Source of the DNA: Brochothrix campestris
GTDB lineage: Bacteria; Bacillota; Bacilli; Lactobacillales; Listeriaceae
Reading direction: 5' to 3'
DNA: 64,000 nt
NCBI RefSeq assembly: GCF_046058945.1
Contig: NZ_CP175511.1
Location: 2,108,001 to 2,172,000, forward strand
Shown here: piece after piece, positions 15,569 to 24,261 of the stretch
Numbering within the stretch: position 1 is the stretch's first letter
Layout of the letters: every line of letters begins with the position of its first letter
The notes under the pieces: model-generated
The model's database searches: none
What the model was told of the DNA's origin: nothing
The model's input: the letters and a program-made list of their open reading frames with translations, nothing else
Made by a program: the position numbers and the translations under genes

Positions 15569-17374
15569 TCACTTCTTTTTAAAGACGACACCTTGATAAA
15601 GTTTGGTCGTAATCACAAAGTAAACACCATAAATCGCAATAAAAATAACAAATGGTAGCCAAATTTTAAAGTAAACATCCACCATCAAGAAGTAAGCAAA
15701 CATTTTCATTCCCACTAATACATGCACTGTGGCCAACAAGGCCGGAAAAACAAACAGCGTCCCTAACTCTTTCGTCATCGATTGTTTCAACAACGCTTGT
15801 TTTACACCAATTTTATTCAGCATATCATAGCGACGAATATCAGCAGAGGCTCCCACTAGAATTTTAAACATCAGGCAACTTGCCATCATCGCTAAGAAAG
15901 CAAATCCTAAAAATAAGCCCATAAAGATAATCCCGTTAAACATCGCACTCATTAATTGATAAGAGCTATATTTACTCGTAAGTTCCACCGTCGGATTTTT
16001 TGCTGTCTCGCTTTTATCTAACGCTGCTAATTGCGGTTTAGCCTCGTCAAAATCAGTTACCACTGTCGCTATCACTGTACTTTCTTTGAGCGTCAACTTA
16101 TTAAAGTCTGCTTCAGTCACTATGATTTTTTTGGTGTCATATGTTTGAGGCAACAATTGGTTCAACGCATTATCCCATTGGTCCATATCACTCACATCGC
16201 CAATTGCTTTGTTTTTCACAAGCGCTTGTGTCGGTGTTTTTTCGACCGTGTCATTCGCCTCATAACTTAAGTACTGAGGCATTTGTTGTTGCAACTCTTC
16301 TGCCACTAAGTAAATTGTCTTGTCTTTTTCTTTTAAGCGATAAGTAGCCTTACTTTTAGAAGCTAATTTGTTAATAATCGTTGTTTGTTCTGCTGTCGGG
16401 TTCTTAACAACCGAATCATAAACAGCAAAGGTTTCCGTGGTTTCCTTAATGTTATTATTAAAAACAAGCGCTACAGCAATCGAACCAACTGCTAATGAAA
16501 TAAGCATTGTTACAAGTGCTAACACCTTCGTTAAATCACTCGCACGAAAGCGTAATTGCGCCAAGGTAAATCGATTGATTTGATGATCATTAAAACGTGG
16601 TGTTTTTTGCAACCCACGAATAAATAACGGTAATAACACACGAAAAAAGAAATACGTTCCAATTGAAATTGTAATCAAGGCACCGAACATGCCGATGAAT
16701 TGAAATTTTCGGATATTAATCATGAAATAATAGCCCACACCAAGCAACAATACTGCGATAACAGCTTCAATCACTACTTTTGTTCGAGTGATAATAACCC
16801 GTTCAGATGACTCTGTGCCATTTAACAACTGTAGTACACTTAAACGTGTCAGTTTCAAACCATTTATTGCCCCGGCAATAATGAATAGAAGAGCAAAGAA
16901 AACCAACGTCATCATCAATGACTTGGGATAAACAGCCTCAAAACCACCTGCAGGTAAGGCTAATTTATGCAACAGCAAGGTTGCTACACCCTTTGCTAGT
17001 CCGATACCAACACTAATACCAAGTACTAACGTAATACAAGCAATCGCGACTGTTTCGATAAACATCAACTGCGAAATTTTATTCTTTTTTGCACCAAGCA
17101 TCATATACATACCGTACTCTTTTTGACGTAAAGTCAAAAGAAAGGCATTCGCATACAGAATATAAACAATCGTAATGCCCGCTAATAAAAACGTCCCTGC
17201 GTGAAACACAATCCCCATAAAACTCAATGATGTATTACCAATGAGAAACGCTTTATTTAAGGCAATCGTTTCAAACATATAGAAAATCGCAATCGACATA
17301 ATCAAGCCCATGAAGAGGACGATGTATTCTTTGCGTTTATTTTTCATTCCTGATAATGATAATTTAAGTAACAT
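15569..17374 (-). CDS. BceB-type ABC transporter permease (peptide-antibiotic resistance)
   Basis: This 601-residue FtsX-fold permease has a first helix near 16-36, three more by about 170, a middle group (about 200-320), a large extracellular sensor region (about 315-480) and three C-terminal helices. This is the BceB layout that removes or senses bacitracin-like and lantibiotic peptides bound to lipid II cycle intermediates. It is paired with a BceA ATPase 12 bases upstream. No two-component system is adjacent. Confidence 0.9.
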   Translation of the reverse strand: MLLKLSLSGMKNKRKEYIVLFMGLIMSIAIFYMFETIALNKAFLIGNTSLSFMGIVFHAGTFLLAGITIVYILYANAFLLTLRQKEYGMYMMLGAKKNKISQLMFIETVAIACITLVLGISVGIGLAKGVATLLLHKLALPAGGFEAVYPKSLMMTLVFFALLFIIAGAINGLKLTRLSVLQLLNGTESSERVIITRTKVVIEAVIAVLLLGVGYYFMINIRKFQFIGMFGALITISIGTYFFFRVLLPLFIRGLQKTPRFNDHQINRFTLAQLRFRASDLTKVLALVTMLISLAVGSIAVALVFNNNIKETTETFAVYDSVVKNPTAEQTTIINKLASKSKATYRLKEKDKTIYLVAEELQQQMPQYLSYEANDTVEKTPTQALVKNKAIGDVSDMDQWDNALNQLLPQTYDTKKIIVTEADFNKLTLKESTVIATVVTDFDEAKPQLAALDKSETAKNPTVELTSKYSSYQLMSAMFNGIIFMGLFLGFAFLAMMASCLMFKILVGASADIRRYDMLNKIGVKQALLKQSMTKELGTLFVFPALLATVHVLVGMKMFAYFLMVDVYFKIWLPFVIFIAIYGVYFVITTKLYQGVVFKKK

Positions 17375-17386
17375 AAGGTCCTCCTC

Positions 17387-18142
17387 TTAAACTTCGCTAT
17401 ATTCTTCTAATACGGCTAAGATTTCTTTGTAAAAATCATGACGTGTACCTTGACGATGAATTTCTTTAAAGAGCATACCATCTTTAATAAATAAAATGCG
17501 TTTACAATAACTCGCACTGAAAGCATCATGTGTCACTAGTAAAATTGTCACTAACTGTTCCTCATTTAACGCCTTCATCGATTCCAATAAACTTTTAGCA
17601 TTTTTCGAATCGAGGGCACCGGTCGGCTCATCACCTAACAAAAGTGAGGGTTGATGCACTAACGCTCGAGCTGCAGCCGCACGTTGTTGCTGGCCACCAG
17701 ATACTTCGTTAGGGTAATTATTTAGAATCCGAGTAATATCTAAGGTTTCTGCAATCTTTTCAACCATGGTGCGAATATTAACTGACGATTCATTTTGTAA
17801 AGAAAGCGGTAATGCAATGTTTTCATAAATCGATAAATTATCTAGCAAGTTGAAATTTTGAAAGATAAACCCTAATTTCTTCGCTCTAAACTCGGCTAAT
17901 TCATTGGTGTTTAGATGTGTTATGTCTTGCCCTGTAATACTAACTTCACCCTTTGTGGCTGTATCTAAGGTGGCCAAGATGTTAAGCAAGGTGGTTTTGC
18001 CTGATCCCGACGGTCCCATAATACCAACAAAGTCTCCTTTATCAACATTAAATGAGATATCCTTGAGCGCCATATGCTCATTTTCTTTTTTCTTACCATA
18101 TATTTTTTGCAAATGATTAATTGTTACGATTTGATTTGTCAT
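17387..18142 (-). CDS. BceA-type ABC transporter ATP-binding protein
   Basis: The protein has 251 residues with Walker A GPSGSGKTT near 40, signature VSGGQQQRAAAARAL near 146 and Walker B LLLGDEPTGALD near 166. The extra Ala run and GALDSKNA are characteristic of the MacB/BceA class. GAGGAGG lies 5 bases before the ATG at 18142. The expected role is to power the downstream BceB permease. Confidence 0.92.
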   Translation of the reverse strand: MTNQIVTINHLQKIYGKKKENEHMALKDISFNVDKGDFVGIMGPSGSGKTTLLNILATLDTATKGEVSITGQDITHLNTNELAEFRAKKLGFIFQNFNLLDNLSIYENIALPLSLQNESSVNIRTMVEKIAETLDITRILNNYPNEVSGGQQQRAAAARALVHQPSLLLGDEPTGALDSKNAKSLLESMKALNEEQLVTILLVTHDAFSASYCKRILFIKDGMLFKEIHRQGTRHDFYKEILAVLEEYSEV

Positions 18143-18235
18143 TAGTTGTCCTCCTCTTAATTAAGCTCTAGTCATACTATAACAAGTTCTATCGATAAAT
18201 ACGTGTGATTGTGATGACAAATGTCATTCAAAAGC

Positions 18236-18249
18236 TTACATTTATGTCA
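18236..18249 (-). promoter_or_regulatory. Possible BceR-type response-regulator box upstream of bceAB
   Basis: TTACA-ttta-TGTCA fits the TNACA-N4-TGTNA pattern bound by BceR-like response regulators, about 95 bases upstream of bceA. A second dyad, TGACA-aa-TGTCA, lies at about 18214-18225. The regulator itself is not in the window. Confidence 0.45.
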
Positions 18250-18340
18250 CATTCCTCACTTCTGCCTATTGTATCGCTCTAACAAACTTGTTATACTAAA
18301 TGACTAAACGAAAAGACTAATTGCAAGGAGGTCTAACACA

Positions 18341-18715
18341 ATGCTTATCACCTTAGCGTCTGGTTTTGTTGCTTTTTTAATCGGTGCACTCTGGTATTCC
18401 GTATTTTTTAAAGAACAGTGGTTACGAGCTATGAAGGTCACTGCAACTGAGATTGAAAGTAATGGCTCCAGTTACCGGCCCTTTATTACCACGCTCATAA
18501 TTGAATTACTTGTCGCTCTCATTGTGAGCACACTACTCCTACATAGCCAACTAACACTACCTTTAACTGGATTATTATTAGCCGCTCTGGTGGCGTTATC
18601 CGCCGTTAAAACGTATCTATTCGAACAAAAGTCACTAACCTTAATTGGGATAAATGAAGGTTATAAAATCAGCTGCATTTTAATCGTGACCATCAGCACT
18701 ATTTTATTTAATTAG
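18341..18715 (+). CDS. DUF1761-like small membrane protein
   Basis: The 124-residue protein has four hydrophobic segments. The N-terminal motif SGFVAFLIGALWYSVFFKEQWLRAM is typical of DUF1761 proteins, whose function is unknown. AAGGAGG precedes the ATG. The zinc-ribbon gene follows 8 bases downstream, so the two are probably co-transcribed. Confidence 0.75.
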   Translation: MLITLASGFVAFLIGALWYSVFFKEQWLRAMKVTATEIESNGSSYRPFITTLIIELLVALIVSTLLLHSQLTLPLTGLLLAALVALSAVKTYLFEQKSLTLIGINEGYKISCILIVTISTILFN

Positions 18716-18723
18716 AAAAGGAG

Positions 18724-18999
18724 ATGTTCGCCATCGAAAAATTTTGCCAAAGTTGCGGCCTACCGTTAACTGCTAATCATTTACGTGGAACAGAAGTCAC
18801 AGGTGAACCCACAGTCAGTTATTGCCATTTATGCTATCAAAACGGTGCCTTTACCGAGCCTAATATCAGCTACACTGAAATGCTTACCCGTGGTCAACAA
18901 GGACTCACAGCAAGCTCTCATGGCGCTATCAAAAAATGGTTATTAATTAAACTTTATCCCTTACAATTAAAAGGGCTCAGTCGCTGGAAAAAACAATAA
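18724..18999 (+). CDS. Zinc-ribbon domain protein (zf-ribbon_2-like)
   Basis: About 91 residues with two cysteine pairs, CQSCGLPL and YCHLCYQNGAFTEP, as in the putative zinc-ribbon family often linked to small regulators. The start is unclear. AAAAGGAG (18716-18723) directly abuts ATG 18724, leaving no spacing. The next in-frame start-like codon with ideal spacing of 9 bases is ATC at 18733 (ATC GAA AAA TTT). Either the ATG is used without that Shine-Dalgarno, or this is a rare ATC start. Confidence 0.75.
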   Translation: MFAIEKFCQSCGLPLTANHLRGTEVTGEPTVSYCHLCYQNGAFTEPNISYTEMLTRGQQGLTASSHGAIKKWLLIKLYPLQLKGLSRWKKQ

Positions 19000-19059
19000 C
19001 CGGACAAGACCTCCTTTTTTTCGCTATAATAAAGAGACACTACTTTTTTGGAGGATACA

Positions 19060-19686
19060 ATGAAAAAAATAATTGCACCTACGCAAACCTATCACCACGT
19101 TATTGCTGACCAAATCATTGACTCAGATACGTTAACACCCTTTTCACATTATCTGAACTGTGAGATTGAGTGCTCGGCTGCTTTTGAAGGCTGTGAAGAA
19201 ATCCGCTTTGAAAATTGTCGTTTTTTGACAACAACAATGACTAAATGCGAGTTTCTTGATGTTCATTTTTTAAATTGCAATTTGGCAAATACTGATTTTG
19301 AAGAAGCTGTCTTTTTTCGCGTCCTCTTTGAAGGCTGCAAACTACTTGGCACCAATTTCATCAATACGTATTTCAAAGATGTCCGTTGGCTCAACGCCAG
19401 TCTTTCGTATGCGAATTTTTCAGAAGCGAAATTCGTTAAATCCCAATTCGAAAGTTGTGATATGACTGAAAGTTTCTTTCAAGACACAACCTTTGAAACG
19501 GTTTTTTTCATGAATAATCGCTTAACAGGTGCTGATTTTTCTCAAACGGTAATGAAAGACATTGACCTATCAAACTGTGAATTTTATCATATCGTCGTTA
19601 GTCCTGAATTGATCCGTGGCTTAAAAATCGCTCCCGTACAAGCTTCAGCTATCGTGCATCATTTCGGTGTCATTTTAACAGAGTAA
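19060..19686 (+). CDS. Pentapeptide-repeat protein (Qnr-like fold)
   Basis: The 208-residue protein is built of pentapeptide repeats (NTDFEEAVF, GTNFINTYF, YANFSEAKF, GADFSQTVM, DIDLSNCEF) with few breaks, predicting a right-handed beta-helix. Length and the C-terminal segment VVSPELIRGLKIAPVQA resemble Qnr/EfsQnr-type proteins that protect DNA gyrase. Protection is only inferred. I chose the ATG at 19060 (GGAGG upstream) over the TTG at 19048. Its terminator was split by the ISL3 insertion. Confidence 0.82.
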   Translation: MKKIIAPTQTYHHVIADQIIDSDTLTPFSHYLNCEIECSAAFEGCEEIRFENCRFLTTTMTKCEFLDVHFLNCNLANTDFEEAVFFRVLFEGCKLLGTNFINTYFKDVRWLNASLSYANFSEAKFVKSQFESCDMTESFFQDTTFETVFFMNNRLTGADFSQTVMKDIDLSNCEFYHIVVSPELIRGLKIAPVQASAIVHHFGVILTE

Positions 19687-19692
19687 TAACAA

Positions 19693-19700
19693 AAAAGACG
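19693..19700. repeat. 8-bp target-site duplication, left copy
   Basis: AAAAGACG immediately precedes the left inverted repeat. The same 8 bases follow the right inverted repeat at 21270-21277. Eight-base duplications are standard for ISL3-family elements. Confidence 0.9.
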
Positions 19701-19825
19701 GGTTCTATAATTTATGGTGTTGGTGAATTTTCACTGATGCCTATTTTTCCGCAAAAAAATAGCAACATTTTCAAAATCCCTATAATATTAAGTCACCACA
19801 ACAAATTTATAAGGGGGATTCGACA

Positions 19826-21008
19826 ATGTCAGCTATCACTTGTAATAATATCGCGAATTCCTCTGGAATTACAGATGAAACTATTTCTTTTCCAAAAACA
19901 TGGTGTTTAACTCAGTTAATTAAAGGTGTTTTAAGCACTTGTTATTTTGGTACACGCTCTTACACACACTCACGGTGTGCGAATTGCGGCTTTAATAATA
20001 AAACAGTTAAACTCATTAAACACGGAACTAAACTATCACGTATCACACTCCCTAAAACAAATAACCTTCCAACCTATCTCTTTTTAAAGAAGCAACGCTT
20101 CTTATGTAAAGGATGTAAAACAACCTTTATCGCTTCAACTTCGATGGTAAAACGAAATTGTTTTATCACCAAATGCATCATTCAAACACTAGCTGCCGAA
20201 GGGCAGTTTATTACTTCTGAAAAAGATATCGCTTTTAGACAGAGTGTTTCAACAACTACTGTTAATCGTGCTTTACACCAATGGTCTCCTCAATTCAAAC
20301 CGAACTATCAAAGGCTTCCACTACATCTTTCAATGGATGAATTCAAATCGGTAAAGAGTGCTGATAGTCAGATGAGTTTTATTTGCACTGATGCGAAAAA
20401 ATATGAAATCATTGATATCCTCCCATCTAGAAGATTGCATCATCGATCGTTTTCATTTGTCCCAATTAGTAACACGCTCCCTTAATCAAACACGCATTAA
20501 ACTCATGAACCGTTATGATACTTCAAACTCAGAAGATAAAAAGATTTATCGTAAACTCAAAGCGTATTGGAAATTACTTCTCAAAAACAAAACAGACTTA
20601 AGCGATTTTGATTATCGCTATCATCGTTTATTTAACGGACAAAAAAGTTCGAGAGGAATCATCGATTACTTTATGACACTGGATGTTGAATTCAAAGAAA
20701 CGTACGAACTAGCACAGCAATTACTGATTGCGCTACAACACAAAAATCCCCCTGCTTACCAATCACTGATTCAGACTAAAAAACCTTTCGTTTCTTCACA
20801 ACTGAAACGCAGTTTAAAAACATTAAACAAGCATTTACTTGCAATCGAAAATAGCTTTAAATACAAGGATTCCAACGGGCATTTAGGAGGGATCAATAAC
20901 AAAATAAAAGTGATTAAACGGATTTCGTTTGGTTACCGTAACTTTTCAAATTTCAGAAACAGGATTCTACTCGGATTCAATCATAAACGCATCGCTCCCA
21001 ACTCGTAA
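19826..21008 (+). pseudogene. ISL3-family transposase, internally deleted and frameshifted
   Basis: The first frame (to 20485) has the N-terminal zinc-finger part (CANCGFNN, CKGCKTTF) and the start of the catalytic domain (LHLSMDEFKSV). The second frame (from about 20434) resumes at IIDRFHLSQLVTRSLNQTR and runs to 21008. Between SRRLHH and IIDRFH an intact family member has about 50 residues containing the second catalytic aspartate. Those are missing here and the reading frame changes at the junction (20430-20440). The product cannot be an active transposase. Confidence 0.9.
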
Positions 21009-21078
21009 TTAATTGACTCTTGTACTGTCTTTTAATACGCGAGGAGCCTCAATAATAAACGTGCAGCGTCATGACGTT

Positions 21079-21171
21079 TGTGAAGGCGACTCTAGCGGGA
21101 AAAGTGGCAGCTGAATACCCCCCAGCGGAGCGCGGAGGATGAAGCGTCACCCGCAGAAAGCGTCCTTCACA
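21079..21171. repeat. GC-rich palindromic insert within the IS
   Basis: TGTGAAGG (21079-21086) faces CCTTCACA (21164-21171). The interior is much richer in G+C than its surroundings and includes CTCTAGCGGG and CACCCGCAGAAAGCG. From memory it resembles a dispersed structured repeat common in Bacillales genomes. It lies between the transposase frame and the right IS end. Confidence 0.6.
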
Positions 21172-21192
21172 TTAGGAATGACTACAAAAAAA

Positions 21193-21215
21193 GCAGCTAC
21201 CAAAAAAGTAGCTGC
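21193..21215. terminator. Hairpin near the right end of the IS
   Basis: GCAGCTAC pairs with GTAGCTGC around an A-rich loop, flanked by A runs on both sides. It could end transposase transcription or block outward and inward read-through. Confidence 0.55.
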
Positions 21216-21269
21216 AAAAATGACTTGTTTTACTAACTTTTGAATAACAACACTATTTGACATAGAGCC

Positions 21270-21301
21270 AAAAGACGTTGCTCTTTAGCAACGTCTTTTT
21301 T
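21270..21301. terminator. Pentapeptide-gene terminator rebuilt by the target duplication
   Basis: AAAAGACGTTGCT pairs perfectly with AGCAACGTCTTTT around CTTT, followed by Ts on +. The first 8 bases are the duplicated target site, so the insertion left a complete hairpin on the right. Only the first half-arm (AAAAAAGACG) remains on the left beside the gene. Confidence 0.85.
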
Positions 21302-21352
21302 GTCTGAAGATAAACGCTGTTCTAGGTCGTTATGCCTTGTTTGCTCTGCATC
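21302..21352 (-). repeat. Dispersed intergenic repeat, copy C (3'-end fragment)
   Basis: On the - strand it reads ...CGACCTAGAACAGCGTTTATCTTCAGAC and then enters the terminator hairpin at 21270-21299, the same junction seen in copies B, D, E and G. Only about 50 bases are recognisable. Confidence 0.7.
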
Positions 21353-21382
21353 CCTACTATCACAACGTTTCTATTTTCACCG

Positions 21383-22468
21383 TTAATGTTGGCGTAAACC
21401 AAATGATTCCCACGGTTGTAAACGCTCCAACAAGTATCGTTCATCCGCAATGATTTTACCAACGATGTTGGTGCTGCCAGCATTTGCCATCGTTTGCAAA
21501 GCAACATTCAGTTCTCCTTTATAACGAGCGTCAAGGTTATTATCAATCGTTACATCGCCTTTTGTGATTTCACCCGTGTGATGTGGCTCAAAAGACTCTG
21601 CTTTATATTTCACCCGCGATTGCGTACTTCGCACCATATAGGCAGACACATCGCCACGGTTAAAATGCGGTTCATTGAACATGATTGTATTTTCAATTGC
21701 ATTATTAGCGCTCTCTGCTACAACATCGAATTCTAATTTATAGCGATTCAGTTCTCCTAACGCCTTCAGTTCAGCTTCTGAGGCATACATATTCCCGATA
21801 ATTAAATCGTCAATCAAACCTGTGTGCCATAAGTCTTTCGCCTGTACTACAATCGATTTGCCACGGTGTTCCTCGAGCGTTGGCAACCCTTTACCTGCCG
21901 CGTCCCACGGACCAAAGGCTGCATCCTGTGATGAAATCATCGCCGCCGTATGAATACCGTTGTCTTTAAACATTTTCGAAGTTGCGATAAAATGTTCACG
22001 TGATAACCCCGTATACAGACGTGGATAGAAGTTATGGCAGCCGATAATATTCTCGCGGTTTGCTTGATACGATAAAATTGTTTCAAGGTATTTGGTTCCG
22101 TTGCTAATGTTTAATTCAATTTTCAAATCGGCTGGATCAAGTGACATAAAGGCTTCTTCATGGCCACTGAATCCCATATCTAAACGAATGCCTGCTAAAT
22201 GGTATTCTGCTTTCAATTTAGCGATTCCAGTATAGTCTATACCAAGATCTTTAAAGACATCTGGCGCAACATCGGCAATAACATCAATGCCTAAATCCGA
22301 CGCGAATTTATTAACATCCTTCATTTTTTGACGTTCACTCTCACTATCTAATGAAATTAAACACGTGAAAATTCGACTGAAACCATATTTATGTGCTAAG
22401 GCGATATAAGCTGTTAATTCTGCTGTTTCACCATGTTGGGGATAAACTGAAAATCCTAATTGTCTCAT
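21383..22468 (-). CDS. DUF871 family glycosidase, MupG-like
   Basis: The 361-residue protein has an N-terminal TIM barrel (MRQLGFSVYPQHGE..., with GIRLDMGFSGHEEA, GCHNFYPRLYTGLS) and a C-terminal cyclophilin-like domain (GDVSAYMVRSTQSR...). One characterised member, staphylococcal MupG, cleaves MurNAc-6-P-GlcNAc. Here the gene ends a chitobiose/lactose-family PTS operon instead, so the substrate may be another phospho-disaccharide. I chose ATG at 22468 (GTGAGGTC upstream) over the longer frame. Confidence 0.85.
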   Translation of the reverse strand: MRQLGFSVYPQHGETAELTAYIALAHKYGFSRIFTCLISLDSESERQKMKDVNKFASDLGIDVIADVAPDVFKDLGIDYTGIAKLKAEYHLAGIRLDMGFSGHEEAFMSLDPADLKIELNISNGTKYLETILSYQANRENIIGCHNFYPRLYTGLSREHFIATSKMFKDNGIHTAAMISSQDAAFGPWDAAGKGLPTLEEHRGKSIVVQAKDLWHTGLIDDLIIGNMYASEAELKALGELNRYKLEFDVVAESANNAIENTIMFNEPHFNRGDVSAYMVRSTQSRVKYKAESFEPHHTGEITKGDVTIDNNLDARYKGELNVALQTMANAGSTNIVGKIIADERYLLERLQPWESFGLRQH

Positions 22469-22500
22469 TATAATGACCTCACTTTGTTTTTTTAGAATAA

Positions 22501-22529
22501 AAGCCATATACGAAGATCGCATATGGCTT
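22501..22529 (-). terminator. Intercistronic hairpin between EIIC and the DUF871 gene
   Basis: AAGCCATAT pairs with ATATGGCTT, and on the - strand is followed by TTTTATTCT. It may partly terminate the PTS transcript and lower expression of the distal gene. Confidence 0.6.
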
Positions 22530-22537
22530 TGTGATTG

Positions 22538-23797
22538 TTATTTGTTCTCTGCGTCTTCAACACGTGATGACATTGCCACGAATGGAATGTAAATCAAGGT
22601 TGCGACTAAGATGATGATGACACTTAAGACTGCACCTGTCCAAGACTGCGTTGTTAAGAACCCATTAATAATTGGCGGTGTTACCCAAGGTGTTGCAATC
22701 GTTGCTGCTGGTACAAAGCTTAATTTCGTTGCGAAATAAGCGATTGTTACAGATACCATTGGTGTAATAATAAACGGAATGAATAAAACAGGGTTTAAGA
22801 TGATTGGTAAACCGAACATCAGTGGCTCATTAATGTTGAATAAGCCTGGTGCTGTTGCGATACCACCGACTGTTTTATACTGTTTATTACGTCGTCCTAC
22901 GATAAAGATAGCAATGATTAAAGCGATTGTTGTTCCTGAACCACCCATGTTAACAAAGGCATCTAAGAACGGTTTGTTAATAATATACGGTGCTGCATGA
23001 CCAGCTTCAAGCGCAGCTGCATTTTCGGCAATCGCTGGTAAGTTGATTGTTTGTAAAAATGGATCGATGATGTTTGCCCCATGAATACCGAATGTCCATA
23101 AGAACACAGGTACAAATGCTAAAATTAAACCGGCAACCCATGTGTTTGTAAGACCCATAAATGGTTGTTGAATTGAGTTGTAGAATGATGTAACAACATC
23201 AGGCATGTTGAATGATGTTGAGATGATTGTCCGAACAAGTGCAAAAGCACCAATTGTAATAATTGCTGGTAAAAGCGCAGCGAATGATTTAGCTACTGCT
23301 GGTGGTACACTATCAGGCATCTTAATCATTAATTTTTTGCTGCCAGATAAACGTGAAAATAATTCAGATGATAAAAGAGCAATAATCAAAGAGATAAAGA
23401 TACCGGCGGTTCCGGTGGTCATACCCGTTAAGCCACCTTCACCAAAAGTACCGAAGGTCAGGTACGCAGATAAACTAATCACACCTGCTGATAAACCATC
23501 TTTGCCATATCCTTTGGCTAAGTGATAGGCAACAGTAAAGGCAATTAAGAGCGACATAATTCCGAAGGTAGCGTTCCACATATTGCCGCCCCACTGTGTC
23601 CAAATATCATGCGGCCAAATTTTATCCATTAATTTTTGGTAAGCATTAATCGGTAAGTTGTTAATTAAAACAGCGAACGAGCCTAAGATCGTTAATGGCA
23701 TCAATGTTACAAAACCATCACGAACGGCGATTAAATGACGTTGTGTCCCAATTTTAGCTGCGATTGGCACAAACTTTTCTTCTAAAAACTTAAACAT
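22538..23797 (-). CDS. PTS EIIC, lactose/chitobiose/cellobiose family
   Basis: This 419-residue membrane permease begins FLEEKFVPIAAKIGTQRHLIAVRDGF, the usual opening of CelB/ChbC. It contains GIHGANIIDPFL near residue 245, GGSGTTIAL near 286 and FNINEPLMFGLPIILNP near 335, which form the substrate region. It imports and phosphorylates a beta-linked disaccharide. Separate EIIB and EIIA genes lie upstream in the same operon. Confidence 0.94.
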   Translation of the reverse strand: MFKFLEEKFVPIAAKIGTQRHLIAVRDGFVTLMPLTILGSFAVLINNLPINAYQKLMDKIWPHDIWTQWGGNMWNATFGIMSLLIAFTVAYHLAKGYGKDGLSAGVISLSAYLTFGTFGEGGLTGMTTGTAGIFISLIIALLSSELFSRLSGSKKLMIKMPDSVPPAVAKSFAALLPAIITIGAFALVRTIISTSFNMPDVVTSFYNSIQQPFMGLTNTWVAGLILAFVPVFLWTFGIHGANIIDPFLQTINLPAIAENAAALEAGHAAPYIINKPFLDAFVNMGGSGTTIALIIAIFIVGRRNKQYKTVGGIATAPGLFNINEPLMFGLPIILNPVLFIPFIITPMVSVTIAYFATKLSFVPAATIATPWVTPPIINGFLTTQSWTGAVLSVIIILVATLIYIPFVAMSSRVEDAENK

Positions 23798-23831
23798 TTT
23801 CCCACTTCCTTTTCTGAGTGTATCTATGTAG

Positions 23832-23875
23832 GAGCTGCTTTACGCAACTCTCGGACTGAAGTAAAACGCTGTTTA
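23832..23875 (-). repeat. Dispersed intergenic repeat, copy G (short 3'-end remnant plus hairpin)
   Basis: On the - strand AACAGCGTTTTACTTCAGTC differs from the repeat 3' end at two of 20 bases. A hairpin GAGTTGC-gtaaa-GCAGCTC follows at 23832-23850. It lies between the EIIA and EIIC genes inside the operon. Confidence 0.55.
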
Positions 23876-23904
23876 ATTCAGCCTAATGGTTTCTTATCGT
23901 TTTA

Positions 23905-24222
23905 TTATTTTTTCGAAAAAGTTTCATACATCTCAATCATTTCAACAGCGAGGTCTTTCACCGTAATCGCGTTCATCAAATGATCTTGTGAGTGAATCAA
24001 CAGTAACGATACTTCCACTTTTTCACCCTTAGCTTCTTGTGTTAATAAACCTGTTTGTGAGTGATGTGCTTCCACGAGGTTTTTGTTCGCCAATTCGATT
24101 TTCTCACGTGCTTCATCGAATTTGCCTTCTTTAGCGAGTTGAATCGCTTCCATACAGTCACTCTTAACATTACCACTGTTCATAATTAACCCCATAATTG
24201 CTTGTAATAATTCTTCGTTCAT
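23905..24222 (-). CDS. PTS EIIA, lactose/chitobiose family
   Basis: The 105-residue trimeric helical EIIA has IMGLIMNSGNVKSDCMEAI at the N-terminus and the phospho-histidine in LLLIHSQDHLMNAI (about residue 80). It transfers phosphate from HPr to the EIIB encoded next to it. Confidence 0.95.
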   Translation of the reverse strand: MNEELLQAIMGLIMNSGNVKSDCMEAIQLAKEGKFDEAREKIELANKNLVEAHHSQTGLLTQEAKGEKVEVSLLLIHSQDHLMNAITVKDLAVEMIEMYETFSKK

Positions 24223-24261
24223 CTGCTTATCGCTCCCTAGAAATGTATTTTATGCAATCTC

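Larger units (their letters stand above)
19701..21269 (+). mobile_element. ISL3-family insertion sequence (1569 bp, transposase decayed)
   Basis: The left end begins GGTTCTATAATTTATGGTG. The right end on the - strand reads GGCTCTATGTCAAATAGTG, about 16 of the first 25 positions matching. Perfect 8-bp direct repeats AAAAGACG flank both ends. The element carries one ISL3-type transposase with an internal deletion, and an extra GC-rich segment downstream of it. It inserted into the left arm of the pentapeptide gene's terminator. Confidence 0.92.
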
